Source of the DNA: Burkholderiaceae bacterium
GTDB taxonomy: Bacteria; Pseudomonadota; Gammaproteobacteria; Burkholderiales; Burkholderiaceae_C
Assembly (NCBI GenBank): GCA_025458585.1
Contig: JALOSD010000016.1
Location: 1 to 15,288 of the forward strand
Length of the DNA stretch: 15,288 bases
Direction of reading: 5' to 3'
Positions within the stretch are counted from its first letter, which is position 1. The number at the start of each line of letters is the position of its first letter. Positions 7,906-15,214 of this stretch are shown piece after piece. The notes below the pieces were generated by a model. The model was not told the origin of the DNA. It saw nothing but the letters and a program-made list of their open reading frames with translations, and made no database searches. The position numbers and the translations under genes were made by a program.

Positions 7906-7947
7906 GGTCGAGTGAGGACTCGACCGCAGAGTGGTCTCAGGAGTCCT
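7906..7947. terminator. Overlapping hairpins in a convergent intergenic region, possible bidirectional terminator
   Basis: GGTCGAGT (7906-7913) and ACTCGACC (7918-7925) form a perfect 8-bp stem with loop GAGG. AGGACTC (7915-7921) can instead pair with GAGTCCT (7941-7947), so the two structures exclude one another. The site lies between the stop of the plus-strand activator (7811) and the stop of the minus-strand MFS gene (8044). The remaining bases of the 7812-8043 spacer hold no gene I can support. No T-tract follows either stem, so a Rho-dependent end is also possible. Confidence 0.4.
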
Positions 7948-8043
7948 CTGACCCTTGACAAGTTGGCAAGCGTCGAACCTGGCGCAATCTGACGCCTGAC
8001 GCTTCCGCACACTCATCTCGAGAATGGGTATACCGAAGTGCGC

Positions 8044-9297
8044 TCAGGCGGGGGCCAGCCGCGCCCGCCCCGGTCCGCCGTGCACCCGCCACAGGAGCCA
8101 GCCGGCGATCGCCAGGTTCAGTGCGTTCCACGCGATGCCGTTGACGAATGCGGCGTCGTACGAGCCGGTGAGGTCGAACACCTTGCCCGACATCCAGCCG
8201 CCCAGCGCCATGCCGAGAAGCGTGGACATCAGCACGGCGCCGGTGCGCGCGCCGGCGACGGCGGCCGGGAAGTGCTCGCGCACGATGATCGCGTAGCTCG
8301 GCACGATGCCGCCCTGGAACAGCCCGAACAGCGCCGACACGACGTACAGCGACACGAGCCCGTCGAACGGCAGGAACAGCGTCAGCGCCACCATCTGCAG
8401 CGCCGACCCCAGCAGCAGCGTGCGCAGGCCGCCGATGCGGTCGCACACGGCCCCCATCACCAGCCGGCTGACGATGCCGGTGGCGAGCATCAGCGACAGC
8501 ATCTGCGCTCCGCGCGCAGCGCCGAAACCGAGGTCCGTGCAGTAGGCGACGATGTGCACCTGGGGCATCGCCATGGCCACGCAGCAGGCGACGCCGGCCA
8601 GGCACAGCCAGGCGGTGGCGGCGTTCATCGACATGCCGAATGGCCGCTTGCTCGCCACCGGCGCGCCGGCACGCGCCGGGGCCGCGGCAGCCGCCGGCGG
8701 GCGCGGCCGCATCGCCAGCGACAGCAGCACCATCGTGACGGTGCACAACAGCCCGAGCGCGGTATAGGTGTCGCGCCAGCCCCAGTTCGAGATGCCGGCC
8801 TGCACGATCGGCGGCCACACGGCGCCGGCGACGTAGTTGCCGCTGGCGCAGATCGCCACCGCGATGCCACGCCGGCGCACGAACCACAGCGCGGTGTCGG
8901 CCACCAGCGGCGCGAACGTGGTGCTGCTGCCCAGCAGCCCGAGCAGTAAGCCGTGCACGATCGCGAAGGCGACGATGTCCTGCGCGTGCGCCGCCAGCGT
9001 GAAGCCGAGGCCAAGGCCGACCGCGCCGATCCAGAGCACCGGCATCACGCCAATGCGGTCGACGAGCCGCCCCATCAGCAGGCCACCGAGGCCGAAGCCG
9101 ACCATCAGCAGCGTGTACGGCAGCGAGGCGTCGGCGCGGGCGACTCCGAACTCGGCCTGCGCGGCCGGCAGCACGACCGATACGACATACATCGCGCTCG
9201 AGCCGACGGTCATCAGCATCAGCGTGGCGGCCAGACGCCACCAGGCGTATCGGCTGTCGGGGACGTGGGCGTGTGCGGCGCCAGTTGCGGGAATCAC
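8044..9297 (-). CDS. MFS transporter, monocarboxylate/oxalate-formate antiporter-like
   Basis: This 417-aa membrane protein has about twelve hydrophobic segments in two halves. Motif A of the major facilitator superfamily is visible after the second span as GRLVDRIG (76-83), with the related MGAVCDRIGG in the second half. An Ala/Pro-rich cytoplasmic loop separates the halves. The sequence style (SRYAWWRL opening, VVLPAAQAEFGV, WFVRRRGIA) resembles monocarboxylate or oxalate/formate antiporter-type permeases; the substrate is not determinable. GTG 9297 is chosen as the start because it is the nearest start upstream of the conserved opening. The frame stays open further upstream, but that translation does not look like protein. 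No clear ribosome site is seen, and an inverted repeat overlaps the start. The gene is convergent with the activator gene and divergent from the methyltransferase. Confidence 0.85.
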   Translation of the reverse strand: MIPATGAAHAHVPDSRYAWWRLAATLMLMTVGSSAMYVVSVVLPAAQAEFGVARADASLPYTLLMVGFGLGGLLMGRLVDRIGVMPVLWIGAVGLGLGFTLAAHAQDIVAFAIVHGLLLGLLGSSTTFAPLVADTALWFVRRRGIAVAICASGNYVAGAVWPPIVQAGISNWGWRDTYTALGLLCTVTMVLLSLAMRPRPPAAAAAPARAGAPVASKRPFGMSMNAATAWLCLAGVACCVAMAMPQVHIVAYCTDLGFGAARGAQMLSLMLATGIVSRLVMGAVCDRIGGLRTLLLGSALQMVALTLFLPFDGLVSLYVVSALFGLFQGGIVPSYAIIVREHFPAAVAGARTGAVLMSTLLGMALGGWMSGKVFDLTGSYDAAFVNGIAWNALNLAIAGWLLWRVHGGPGRARLAPA

Positions 9298-9317
9298 GCG
9301 AGCGATTGTGGCTCGCG
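9297..9317. promoter_or_regulatory. 7-bp inverted repeat overlapping the MFS start codon
   Basis: CGCGAGC (9297-9303) and GCTCGCG (9311-9317) are exact complements around a 7-base centre. The repeat ends on the first base of the predicted minus-strand GTG start. It could be a repressor operator or an RNA hairpin that hides the translation start. The symmetry is seen; the role is a guess, and such repeats do occur by chance in GC-rich DNA. Confidence 0.3.
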
Positions 9318-9600
9318 GTGGGAATGCCGCGCGATGCGCCGCCGGCGCGAGATCTGGCCGCCCGGGCTGGGGATGGCCTGCGCTGGAGCACTCGCCCGGG
9401 GGCGCGATGCGAATCGAAGGCCGCATTACGTGGGCATGATGTTCGCGCGCGACGGGAGCCGGGGCGAAGGTCAGCGACCCAGTTGAGTGTCGGCAGCCCA
9501 GGTACAGCTGACGTCGCCCGGCGCCCGCGGACGCGCCGCCGCGCTCCACTCCGGTGCAGCACCAGTACCATTGGCGACGCTCCCTTCCTGACCTCGACCG
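9298..9600. other. Divergent intergenic spacer between MFS and methyltransferase genes
   Basis: This 303-base spacer must hold the promoters of both flanking genes. Apart from the inverted repeat at 9297-9317, I see no clear -35/-10 or -24/-12 pair. Open frames here are biased to Arg and Gly and are not protein-like. A TGA lies in frame 12 bases before the methyltransferase ATG at 9601, so that gene cannot extend into the spacer. Confidence 0.5.
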
Positions 9601-10386
9601 ATGCACGGCTCCGGCGACGACTACTTCGCGATGAACCGCGCCGGCTGGGATGCACGGGTCGACGCCCACATCGCCTCGCGCTTCTACGATGTGGCAGGTT
9701 TCCTTGCCGGCGCGACTTCACTGCGCGAGATCGAACTGGCCGAGGTGGGCGATGTCGCGGGCAAGCGACTCCTGCACCTGCAATGCCACTTCGGCCTCGA
9801 TACCCTGTCGTGGGCACGGCGCGGCGCGCACTGCACCGGCGTCGACCTCTCCCCGCTCGCGATCGAACGCGCGCGTGCGCTTGCGGCACAGGCCGGGCTG
9901 GCGGCCGAGTTCGTCTGCAGCAACGTGCTGGACTACCGCGCCGACCCGGCAGCCTCGTTCGACATTGTGTTCACCTCTTACGGCGCGGTGTGCTGGCTGC
10001 CCGACCTCGCCCGATGGGCCGAGGTCGTCGCCCGGAGCCTCGTACCCGGTGGCCGCTTCCACATGGTCGAATTCCATCCTCTGCACGACCTGCTGGCAGG
10101 CTGCGCCTACTTCAACACCGGTTTGCCCGACATCGAGCGGTCCGGAACGTACACCGAGAACGGCGCGGATGTGGTGACCACGCTTGCCGTCTGGGCGCAC
10201 CCGCTTTCCGAAGTCATCACCGCACTCGTCGGCGCCGGCATCCGTATCGAACGCTTCACCGAGTATCCGTTCAGCCCCTACGACTGCTTTCCTGGCCTCG
10301 TAGAGCGCGAACCCAGCCGCTTCGTGCTCGAGTACCGTGGGCGGCAGGTGCCGATGGTCTACGGAATCACCGGGCGCAGAGCGTGA
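9601..10386 (+). CDS. Class I SAM-dependent methyltransferase
   Basis: This 261-aa cytoplasmic protein has the Rossmann-like fold of class I methyltransferases. Motif I is LLHLQCHFGLDTL (57-69), a variant form characteristic of one group of small-molecule methyltransferases, and Asp82 in GVDLS ends the second strand, where it would bind the ribose of SAM. FDIVFTSYGAVCWL (120-133) is motif IV-like, and LVPGGRFHMVEFHPL is the following strand and loop. The N-terminal DDYFAMNRAGWDARV is typical of this group. ATG 9601 is used; an upstream in-frame stop excludes longer forms, and ATG 9631 is a shorter alternative. No strong ribosome site is seen. The acceptor molecule is unknown. The gene is divergent from the MFS gene and convergent with the AraC-family gene. 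Confidence 0.88.
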   Translation: MHGSGDDYFAMNRAGWDARVDAHIASRFYDVAGFLAGATSLREIELAEVGDVAGKRLLHLQCHFGLDTLSWARRGAHCTGVDLSPLAIERARALAAQAGLAAEFVCSNVLDYRADPAASFDIVFTSYGAVCWLPDLARWAEVVARSLVPGGRFHMVEFHPLHDLLAGCAYFNTGLPDIERSGTYTENGADVVTTLAVWAHPLSEVITALVGAGIRIERFTEYPFSPYDCFPGLVEREPSRFVLEYRGRQVPMVYGITGRRA

Positions 10387-10447
10387 GTAGCCCAGGTGAG
10401 AGGCGAAAGGATGAACTGAGGTAACTGGGCATTGAGGTCGATGACGC

Positions 10448-10480
10448 CCTCGAGATCTCTGAGCGGGCGCAGATCTGAGG
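10448..10480. terminator. Hairpin in the convergent spacer after the methyltransferase
   Basis: CCTC (10448-10451) plus AGATCT (10453-10458) pairs with AGATCT (10471-10476) plus GAGG (10477-10480), giving 10 base pairs with one bulged G and a 12-base loop. It lies between the convergent ends of the methyltransferase (10386) and the AraC-family gene (10639). There is no T-tract, so it is at best a weak or Rho-assisted terminator. The rest of 10387-10638 shows no gene. Confidence 0.35.
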
Positions 10481-10638
10481 CAGCCGGAATCCCGTCACCC
10501 CGGCATGAGCGCTGGGGCGGCGGGACTCGAATGGCTGCACTTTGGCGCGGGGCCGGACTCACACTGCCTGCCAGCAGCAGACCGTGGCGACGGGCAGCTT
10601 CATGGCGGGTCAACTGCCTTCTGGGATGCTGCTGCCGG

Positions 10639-11730
10639 CTAGGGTGTGCGGTGGACCGGCGACGGGCGCACGCTGCCTCGCCTCGCGTTGCCACGCCCCG
10701 TCGCCGCCTCGTCGTTTCGCCAGCGCGCCGGCGTCGTTCCGCTCCAGCGACGGAATGCGCGAATGAACGATCGCGCGTCGGCGTAATCGAGCAGGCCGGC
10801 GATTTCAGCGACGTCCTTGTCCGAGTTCAGCAGCATCTGCCGCGCGACCTCGAAGCGGGCCTCGTCTAGCAGTTGCTGGTAGCTCGTCCCATGTTCAGTC
10901 AGGCGACGGTGCAGCGTGCGGACGTGTATCGAAAACAGCGCGGCCAGGTGATCGGCCTGGGCGTGGCCGGTCGCGAGTGCGGCCCGCAACACGCTTCGCA
11001 CCTGCTCGGGGAAGTCCGGGCCATGCTGTTGCTCGAGCGCGCCGATCTGCTCCTGCAGAAGCCGTCGCAATTCGGTGTCGGTGTTGGGCAAGATGCGCTT
11101 GAGCCAGCTCGAAGAGAAGACCAACGCGTTCTGGTCAGCTTCGAACCGCAGCAACACCTGAAAGAACTTCCGATAGGGCTCGACGTCGTCAGGCCTGCGA
11201 CGGGCGAACCACGCCTCCGTGGGCTTGAAGTCCGGCCCGCACAAGGCTCGCATGATGTTGAGTATGGCCGCGACGGCACCGTCCCCCGTTTGATCGTTTC
11301 CCGGTACCCCGGGCTGATACACCTGATAGGCGAGTACGGCGTAGCCGCCCTCGACGGCGAGCGTCGCCACGGCCCCACGAGCGTGGAGGTGGAAGTACCG
11401 CACCAAATGGCTGAGGGCGGTGCCGACATCGGGTGAGTATTTCACCAGCAGGCCGACCAGCCCGAGCGAGTCGAGCCCGGCGCGTTCACCGACGAGCAGC
11501 CCGAAGTGGGGGCAGCCTGTCGCCCGGGCGCAATGCTCCAGCAGGCGCCCGCGAGCGCGGTACGAGATCTGGTTGCCGGGGTCATTGAACAGCGCCTGAT
11601 CGAATCCCGCTTCGGCGAGCACCTGGGCCGGTCTCGCGCCCAACTCCTGTAGCACGGCCGGCACCGCGAGCGTCGCGCCGATGCGCAACATCAATTCACC
11701 AGTGACAGTCGCCCCAACGGACTTGCGCAT
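10639..11730 (-). CDS. AraC-family transcriptional regulator (arabinose_bd-type N-terminal domain)
   Basis: This 363-aa regulator is divergent from the desulfinase-like gene. The N-terminal two thirds match the Arabinose_bd (PF12625) ligand domain found in OruR/VirS-like AraC proteins: LEHCARATGCPHFGLLVGERAGLDSLGLVG and a later segment LVRYFHLHARGAVATLAVEGG. The C-terminal third is the AraC double helix-turn-helix, with IHVRTLHRRLTEHGTSYQQLL as the first and DVAEIAGLLDYADARSFIRAF as the second, ending with GTTPARWR. ATG 11730 is chosen because AGAAGG precedes it at suitable distance on the minus strand; an in-frame start at 11811 would run into the direct repeats of the promoter region. It probably senses a small organic ligand and controls the sulfur-type genes at 11889 onwards. 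Confidence 0.92.
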   Translation of the reverse strand: MRKSVGATVTGELMLRIGATLAVPAVLQELGARPAQVLAEAGFDQALFNDPGNQISYRARGRLLEHCARATGCPHFGLLVGERAGLDSLGLVGLLVKYSPDVGTALSHLVRYFHLHARGAVATLAVEGGYAVLAYQVYQPGVPGNDQTGDGAVAAILNIMRALCGPDFKPTEAWFARRRPDDVEPYRKFFQVLLRFEADQNALVFSSSWLKRILPNTDTELRRLLQEQIGALEQQHGPDFPEQVRSVLRAALATGHAQADHLAALFSIHVRTLHRRLTEHGTSYQQLLDEARFEVARQMLLNSDKDVAEIAGLLDYADARSFIRAFRRWSGTTPARWRNDEAATGRGNARRGSVRPSPVHRTP

Positions 11731-11772
11731 CGGGTGAGCCTTCTCTTGATCGACTGCAGCCACTCTAACCGG

Positions 11773-11809
11773 ATCTGTCCGAATCTGTCCATTCCGCGTC
11801 CGAATCCGC
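11773..11809. promoter_or_regulatory. Direct repeats in the AraC/desulfinase divergent region, candidate AraC operator
   Basis: GTCCGAATC occurs at 11777-11785 and again at 11798-11806, exactly 21 bases apart, or two helical turns. ATCTGTCC also occurs twice, at 11773-11780 and 11783-11790, 10 bases apart. AraC-family proteins bind direct repeats on one face of the helix, and the repeats lie between the two divergent starts (11730 and 11889). The repeats are certain; the regulator-site pairing is inferred. Confidence 0.55.
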
Positions 11810-11888
11810 ACCCCTTCGACGCCTGTGACCTCCGCAGAATTTCGTCATCCAGGGTCGGCCTGGGACATGCACATCAAGGAGAAGCCAG

Positions 11889-13067
11889 ATGACGAACGCG
11901 AAGGCAACGACCCAGCGCAATTCCGACTGCGTCCCTCTGAACTGGAAAGAGGTCTATTACACGAACTGCCCGCTCGTGTCGGCGAGCAACGTCGACCAAG
12001 AACTCGGCTGGACCCGCGAAGAGTTCAAGAAGCTCGGCGTCACCTACGCCTTCATGCGCTCGCGCAGGGAGACCAACTGGTACCCGCACTACATCCACAA
12101 CCAGGACAACCTGATCCGCTTCGGCGGCTTGTTCCCGCCGGTTCACGTGCAGGCTGACATTCGCCGCACCCGCCTGCTGGGGGTGACGCACGCCGTCAAC
12201 GAGGGCGGCGTCATGATGGTGCGCGCCCGGGACAAGATCTTCCGCATGAAGGATCTGAAGGGCAAGAAGATCGGCCTGTCGAAGAGCCTGAACACCATCA
12301 AGAACGACTGGTGGCGCATCCAGGAGCACCAGGGCATCGAGTTGATGCTGATGCTCAACGACATGACGATGAAGGACGTGGAGATCGTCGAGTTTCCGTA
12401 CCCGGACGACTGGTACGACAAACCCGAAATGCTGGACCCGATGGAGAACCCGTCCGAACTGTGGCTCAAGCGCGATCACAAGCGCGACCTGGCCTTCCGC
12501 CCGCTGGAGACGGCGCTGGAAAAGGGCCTTATCGACGCGATGTACATGCAGACCGGACCACTGTCCCAGCTGTCCGAGTTGACGGGCAAGTTCAAGGCCA
12601 TCGAGGATCTGGGCCGATACCCGGACTGGACGCTGCAGGTCGCCAACATCCCGGCGGCGATCACCTGCACCGCCGTGATGGCCGAAGAGCATCCCGAGCT
12701 GGTCGTTGCCTTCATGAAGGGGATGATCAAGGTGGGGCGTTGGGCCAACGAGCACAAGCGCGCCGCTGCGGCGATCCTGGACCGGCAGACCTTCTACCGC
12801 GATGTCGACGCCACCTACGAGGGCATCAAGCACATCGACATGGTGCCCAACCTGTCGCCGCAGAACCTGGTGTCAGTGGACATCGGCAAGGAGTTCATGC
12901 TGAGCCACGGCTACATCAAGAACGACTTCGACGTGCAGAAGTGGGCCGCGCCCGAGTTCCTCGAGACGGCGGCGCGCGAGTTGCTCGAGGCGCAGTGGCA
13001 GAAGGTCACCACGGCCAAGCTGCCCGAAGCGACCAAGCTGCTGGAGGATTCGCGGCGGGTGGGGTAA
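11889..13067 (+). CDS. DszB-like desulfinase (periplasmic-binding-protein fold enzyme)
   Basis: This 392-aa protein would usually be labelled an ABC transporter substrate-binding protein, but it has no signal peptide and carries the catalytic residues of DszB, the 2'-hydroxybiphenyl-2-sulfinate desulfinase of Rhodococcus. YTNCP places Cys27 where DszB has its nucleophile Cys27; His67 and Arg77 are 10 residues apart, as are DszB His60 and Arg70; the following GG (79-80, in RFGG) and PP are conserved. RTRLLGVT near residue 94 and WAAPEFL (352-358) also recall DszB. DszB itself is 365 aa, and this protein ends with about 30 extra residues. Predicted reaction: water-dependent C-S cleavage of an organic sulfinate, releasing sulfite. 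The natural substrate is unknown, since DszA and DszC are not in the window. The ribosome site AAGGAG (11876-11881) is strong. Confidence 0.78.
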   Translation: MTNAKATTQRNSDCVPLNWKEVYYTNCPLVSASNVDQELGWTREEFKKLGVTYAFMRSRRETNWYPHYIHNQDNLIRFGGLFPPVHVQADIRRTRLLGVTHAVNEGGVMMVRARDKIFRMKDLKGKKIGLSKSLNTIKNDWWRIQEHQGIELMLMLNDMTMKDVEIVEFPYPDDWYDKPEMLDPMENPSELWLKRDHKRDLAFRPLETALEKGLIDAMYMQTGPLSQLSELTGKFKAIEDLGRYPDWTLQVANIPAAITCTAVMAEEHPELVVAFMKGMIKVGRWANEHKRAAAAILDRQTFYRDVDATYEGIKHIDMVPNLSPQNLVSVDIGKEFMLSHGYIKNDFDVQKWAAPEFLETAARELLEAQWQKVTTAKLPEATKLLEDSRRVG

Positions 13068-13090
13068 CCCAGACGGCGCGGGCATACCAC

Positions 13091-13111
13091 GGCGTGCCGC
13101 GACGGCACGCC
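13091..13111 (+). promoter_or_regulatory. Perfect 9-bp stem-loop between desulfinase and oxidoreductase genes
   Basis: GGCGTGCCG (13091-13099) and CGGCACGCC (13103-13111) pair exactly around CGA, 23 bases after the desulfinase stop and about 30 before the next start, which has its own AGGAGG (13131-13136). No T-tract follows. It could stabilise the upstream message or reduce expression of the downstream gene. Confidence 0.45.
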
Positions 13112-13142
13112 TGGAGCGCTCATCTTCAGCAGGAGGCAAGTC

Positions 13143-14897
13143 ATGAAAGTCGTCATCGTCGGCGGAGTGGCCGGGGGCGCGTCCTGCGCGGCGCGTCTGC
13201 GCAGGCTGGACGAGCAGGCCGAGATCGTCATGGTGGAGCGCGGACCGTACGTGTCGTACGCGAACTGCGGGTTGCCCTACCACGTGGGCGGCGTGATCGC
13301 CGACGAGTCCAGCCTCCTCGTGGCGACCGCTCCGATGTTCCGCGCCGTCTTCAATGTCGACGCCCGTACCGGTTGCGAGGCGATCTCCATCTCGCCGAAG
13401 CACAAGACCGTCGAGTTGCGCGACGTCGCGACGGGCGCGGTCACCACGGAGTCGTACGACAAGCTAGTCCTGGCACCAGGCGCGGCGCCCATCCGACCGC
13501 CGCTGCCCGGCATCGACCTGCCGGGCGTCTTCTCGGTGCGCACCGTCCCTGACGCGCGGACCATCCGCCAGTGGCTGCACCGCGGCGAGGAGGTGAAGAC
13601 CGGGATGGATTCGTATACCGGCTTCCAGGTCGTGACGAAGCCCAAGCGGGCGGTCGTGGTCGGCGGCGGCTTCATCGGCCTGGAGATGGTCGAGAACCTG
13701 GCCCACCTCGGGCTGGACGTGACGCTCATCGAGAAGCTCGACCAGGTCATGCCGCCACTCGACCCGGAGATGGCGCGCCTGGTGGAGCGCTATCTCGTCA
13801 AGCACGGGGTGAACCTGCAGCTCGCCGATGGCGTCGCCGGCTTCCGGCAAGTCGCGCACGACAGAGCATTCCACTGCGCCTGCGGGCCGGGGGACATATC
13901 AGGGGAAATGTTGAACGTCACCTCCGGCGAGGGCTCACTCGAGGTTCTCACCGAGTCCGGCCAAGCCTACGCGGCGGACATCGTGATCCTCGCCATCGGT
14001 GTGCGGCCCGAGACGGCGCTCGCCAAGGCGGCGGGCCTCGAGATCGGCCAGCGCGGCGGCATCCGCGTCGACGAGCACATGTGCACGAGCGATCCGGACA
14101 TCCTCGCTGTCGGCGACGCCGTCGAGGTCAAGGACGTCGTCACCGGTCAGTGGACGCTGATCCCGCTGGCCGGCCCCGCGAACCGCCAGGGCCGGATCGC
14201 CGCCGACGTGATCGCCGGTCGCGACTCCCGCTACCGAGGCACGCAGGGCACTTCGATCTGCAAGATCTTCGAGGGCGAGATCGGCCAGACCGGGCCGAGC
14301 GAGAAGGTCCTGAAGCAGGCAGGCGTGAACGACTTCGAGAAGGTGTACGTCTACCAGAACTCGCACGCGGGCTACTACCCGGGCGCCAAGATGATGGCGA
14401 TCAAGGTGCTCTTCCGCAAGACCGATGGGCGCCTGCTCGGCGCGCAGCTGCTGTCCGAGGAGGGTGTCGCCAAGCGGGTCGACGCCTTTGCGATGGCGAT
14501 CCAGATGGGGGCGACCGTCCACGACCTCGAGGAGTCCGAGCTGTGCTACGCCCCGCCCTTCGGCAGCGCGAAGGACCCCGTCAACTTCGCAGGGATGGTC
14601 GCGGGCAACCTGTTGCGGGGGGACATGCCGATCGTCCACTGGGAAGGCACCGGCCAGGGGTTCCTGCTCGACGTGCGCAACCCGCCGGAGCTCGAGGTCG
14701 AGTCCGTCCCGGGTGCGCTCAACATCCCGCTGCCGCAACTGCGTGCGCGCCTGGACGAACTGCCGCGGGATCAGGAGATCCAGGTCATCTGCCGCTCGGC
14801 TGTGCGCGCCTACTACGCGACGCGCATCCTCGTTCAGAATGGCTTTACGGTGCGCAACATCTCGGGCGGCATGCTGGCCCGTTCGCACCGCGCCTGA
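13143..14897 (+). CDS. FAD-dependent CoA-disulfide/persulfide reductase-like enzyme with C-terminal rhodanese domain
   Basis: This 584-aa cytoplasmic flavoenzyme belongs to the pyridine-nucleotide-disulfide oxidoreductases. The FAD-binding start is VVIVGGVAGGASCAARLRR, and SYANCGLPY places Cys42 as the single redox cysteine seen in CoA-disulfide reductases. GGGFIGLE (174-181) binds NAD(P)H, and ILAVGDA (about 318-325) is the second FAD motif. A dimerisation domain follows, then a rhodanese domain from about 500 with LLDVRNPPE and the CX4R active loop CRSAVR (Cys550, Arg555). The same architecture occurs in CoADR-RHD / NADH-dependent persulfide reductases (for example Npsr of Shewanella), which reduce CoA-disulfide or persulfides and release sulfide. 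Residues about 239-259 look like an extra insertion containing CAC (245-247). Start: ATG 13143 after AGGAGG. Confidence 0.92.
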   Translation: MKVVIVGGVAGGASCAARLRRLDEQAEIVMVERGPYVSYANCGLPYHVGGVIADESSLLVATAPMFRAVFNVDARTGCEAISISPKHKTVELRDVATGAVTTESYDKLVLAPGAAPIRPPLPGIDLPGVFSVRTVPDARTIRQWLHRGEEVKTGMDSYTGFQVVTKPKRAVVVGGGFIGLEMVENLAHLGLDVTLIEKLDQVMPPLDPEMARLVERYLVKHGVNLQLADGVAGFRQVAHDRAFHCACGPGDISGEMLNVTSGEGSLEVLTESGQAYAADIVILAIGVRPETALAKAAGLEIGQRGGIRVDEHMCTSDPDILAVGDAVEVKDVVTGQWTLIPLAGPANRQGRIAADVIAGRDSRYRGTQGTSICKIFEGEIGQTGPSEKVLKQAGVNDFEKVYVYQNSHAGYYPGAKMMAIKVLFRKTDGRLLGAQLLSEEGVAKRVDAFAMAIQMGATVHDLEESELCYAPPFGSAKDPVNFAGMVAGNLLRGDMPIVHWEGTGQGFLLDVRNPPELEVESVPGALNIPLPQLRARLDELPRDQEIQVICRSAVRAYYATRILVQNGFTVRNISGGMLARSHRA

Positions 14898-14908
14898 GCC
14901 GCGTGGCC

Positions 14909-15214
14909 ATGGACGCGATCCTGGACATGCTCTTTGCCCGCGGCGAGCATCTGCTCGACCGGTTCAGCGGCCCGCTGAACTTCCGCCTGGTGGTCATGCC
15001 CCTGGTCGTGAGCTTCCTCGCACTGCGCGCCCACTGGAAGGATGTGCGTGAGGGCCGGCCGACGATCTTCGGTGCCTTCGTCACCGACCCGGTCAAGCGG
15101 CGCCGGCTCTTCCGGCAGGCGCTCAAGGAGCTGGTGCGCGGGCCGATCACCCGCATCACGCGGCTGCTCTACCGCAGGTGGGCCGGCACGAGCATTGACC
15201 GGCACGGAGGATGA
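14909..15214 (+). CDS. Small membrane-associated protein of unknown function
   Basis: This 101-aa protein has one clear hydrophobic segment (about 24-40, LVVMPLVVSFLAL) flanked by a short amphipathic start and a basic C-terminal half (RRRLFRQALKEL, TRITRLLYRR). I recognise no named family, though it resembles small uncharacterised inner-membrane proteins with an RLVV-type span, then KD.REGRP. It starts 11 bases after the oxidoreductase stop: ATG 14909, with in-frame GTG 14903 as alternative and no strong ribosome site. It overlaps the next start by ATGA (15211-15214), which suggests it is translated with that gene. A role as accessory subunit to the next gene is possible but not shown. Confidence 0.65.
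   Translation: MDAILDMLFARGEHLLDRFSGPLNFRLVVMPLVVSFLALRAHWKDVREGRPTIFGAFVTDPVKRRRLFRQALKELVRGPITRITRLLYRRWAGTSIDRHGG

Noticed and set aside
7955..7960. TTGACA resembling a -35 box
   Set aside because: No -10 element follows at proper spacing, and there is no plus-strand gene downstream; the next gene is the minus-strand MFS transporter.
5316..8012. Long minus-strand open frame opposite the hydrolase and activator genes
   Set aside because: It is antisense to two well-supported genes and is rich in Arg, Gln, Ala and His, as expected from the complementary strand of GC-biased codons.
10518..10545. Resemblance to the T-loop end of a minus-strand tRNA
   Set aside because: A TTCGAGTCC-like motif is present on the minus strand, but no paired T-stem, anticodon arm or acceptor stem can be drawn around it.
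11889..13067. Ordinary ABC transporter substrate-binding protein for an alkanesulfonate or nitrate-type system
   Set aside because: There is no signal peptide and there are no permease or ATPase genes next to it; the conserved Cys, His and Arg of DszB are all present.
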